From positions 434,001 to 498,000 of the forward strand of contig NZ_CP129002.1 in NCBI RefSeq assembly GCF_030406085.1: DNA of 64,000 nt. Reading direction: 5' to 3'. The notes under the pieces are model-generated. The model did not search any database. It saw only the letters and a program-made list of their open reading frames with translations, and was not told where the DNA came from. Position 1 is the stretch's first letter, and the number at the start of each line of letters is the position of its first letter. A program made the translations under genes and the position numbers. This DNA is from Bartonella sp. TP. GTDB taxonomy: Bacteria; Pseudomonadota; Alphaproteobacteria; Rhizobiales; Rhizobiaceae. Of this stretch, positions 63,189-64,000 are shown piece after piece.

Positions 63189-64000
63189 CTATATCCTTTT
63201 TTCTAAATGTTGGCGTAGGGCATTATATAAAATATTCCTATCTAATTCAAAATATTTTAAATTCTTGGTATAAATCAATAAGGGCCTTATTGGTTGACTA
63301 TAAATATTGTTGAGTAATTTATAATAAAGCGCCATTTGCACCAAATGTTCCGCCGCTATCTCATTTGTCTGCCGCGCTGGCCGCCCGGTTTTATAGTCAA
63401 CAAAAATCACCTGATTCGACTGTATTAATAAACGATCAATCTGCCCGCTTACATTATATTCCTTGCCAGCCAGCTGAATTTGCCCCGCCAAGGCTATTTC
63501 GGCTCGTGCCTCTGGCGAAAATAAATCTTGCAAAAATTTGTCATTCAACAAAGCAAATACTCGATGCAAAATATAGGTTTTTTGGCTATTTTCAAGCTGT
63601 GGTCGATGGGCAGCCAAAAACTCCTGCGCCAATTGCTGCCGTTTTTCGCACGGGAATTGCGGTAGATATTGCAGCAATTTATGGGCTGCCAGGCCAACTT
63701 GCCGCGCTGTAGCACGCGTCATAACAGCAGGGGCAAAGCTTATCGGCGACAGATCTTTTGGCAATGCAGCACGGTCTTTTTCTACAAAAATCATAGCATC
63801 GCTAGCAATAAGCGGCTGTGGTACAACCAAGGGTGCAATGGCAACAGGCTGCCGCAATAGCGCCAGCTTCTGAGACAATGCTTGAGCAGACTCAACTTTA
63901 GCTTCCGTAGCTTGCTTTTTCATCATCACATCAGATTCAACCTCGCCAAACCGCCAAACCGCCAAGCTTTCGCCATTAGACAGCTTTAGCTCTGGCTGCG
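63189..64000 (-). CDS. addA: AddA helicase-nuclease, C-terminal part (5' end outside window)
   Basis: The frame is open to the right edge, so the N-terminal helicase part lies outside. The visible 270 residues include the RecB-type nuclease domain: [32 protein letters not shown] with the catalytic D and DYK residues (short: VDYKTGRP), and [12 protein letters not shown], the QxxxY motif. AddAB processes double-strand ends for recombination. An apparent TTG start at 63965 is internal. Upstream visible residues ([17 protein letters not shown]) continue the frame. Confidence 0.93.
   Translation of the reverse strand, partial: QPELKLSNGESLAVWRFGEVESDVMMKKQATEAKVESAQALSQKLALLRQPVAIAPLVVPQPLIASDAMIFVEKDRAALPKDLSPISFAPAVMTRATARQVGLAAHKLLQYLPQFPCEKRQQLAQEFLAAHRPQLENSQKTYILHRVFALLNDKFLQDLFSPEARAEIALAGQIQLAGKEYNVSGQIDRLLIQSNQVIFVDYKTGRPARQTNEIAAEHLVQMALYYKLLNNIYSQPIRPLLIYTKNLKYFELDRNILYNALRQHLEKRI

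Overview
The window is chromosomal DNA from an alphaproteobacterium, most likely a Hyphomicrobiales (Rhizobiales) lineage with a reduced, AT-rich genome (roughly 40% G+C by eye). The placement rests on conserved gene blocks: ylxR-infB-rbfA-truB-rpsO-pnp, fabA-fabB-fabI, rpsT beside dnaA, acnA beside ccmABCD, aroA-cmk-rpsA behind a TIGR02300 gene, and accD-folC-trxA-addA. It also rests on lineage-typical proteins: GcrA, a Tim44-like protein, a cyclic beta-1,2-glucan synthase, and an AccD without zinc-finger cysteines. Coding density is very high. Several convergent gene pairs touch or overlap at their stop codons. Only two gene-free stretches exceed 300 bp (24041-24456, and 37236-37634 just before the tRNA). 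I see no rRNA, CRISPR array, prophage or insertion sequence.

Layout. 1-7.9 kb (+): translation and RNA genes (3' end of a YlxR/L7Ae-type protein, infB, rbfA, truB, rpsO, pnp, an RsmC-like methyltransferase). 7.9-13.5 kb (-): fatty-acid genes fabA-fabB-fabI, an SH3-domain exported protein, an M17 aminopeptidase and coaA. 13.6-15.5 kb (+): hslVU. 15.5-27.5 kb (-): cyoABCD quinol oxidase, aroQ, recF, dnaN, dnaA, rpsT, acnA. 27.6-29.7 kb (+): ccmABCD, meeting gcrA tail to tail. 30.4-37.2 kb: argD-hslO (+), smr and tim44-like (-), secB and mutS (+). 37.2-38.2 kb: a possible broken small gene, tRNA-Ala(GGC) and a TIGR02300 gene (-). 38.3-48.6 kb (+): aroA-cmk-rpsA, a C-terminally truncated cyclic glucan synthase, pncB. 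48.6-55.1 kb: gyrB (-), hrpB (+) and two tandem GT25 glycosyltransferases (-). 55.2-64 kb: ubiE-ubiB-coaBC (+), a PfkB/adenosine-kinase-like gene (-), an EI24/CysZ-like membrane protein, accD, folC (+), trxA and the 3' end of addA (-).

Function. The content is housekeeping: replication (dnaA, dnaN, recF, gyrB), repair (mutS, addA), translation, type II fatty-acid synthesis (accD, fabA/B/I), CoA synthesis (coaA, coaBC), ubiquinone synthesis feeding a bo3-type oxidase (ubiE, ubiB, cyo), haem export for cytochrome c, and protein quality control (hslUV, hslO, secB). Several conserved rhizobial neighbourhoods lack a usual member: argF between argD and hslO, glnD after mutS, trpFBA before accD, ccmG after ccmD, probably irr beside fabA. 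This suggests gene loss in a host-associated lineage.

The most unusual items are the cyclic glucan synthase that stops at a domain boundary and lacks the whole GH94 phosphorylase half, the mosaic GT25 gene pair, the Thr-rich tail on CyoD, a UbiB with KxAQ instead of KxGQ, the interrupted reading frame after mutS, and a recurrent extended -10 motif (TGCTATAAT-like) upstream of many genes. No clearly new multi-gene system was found.
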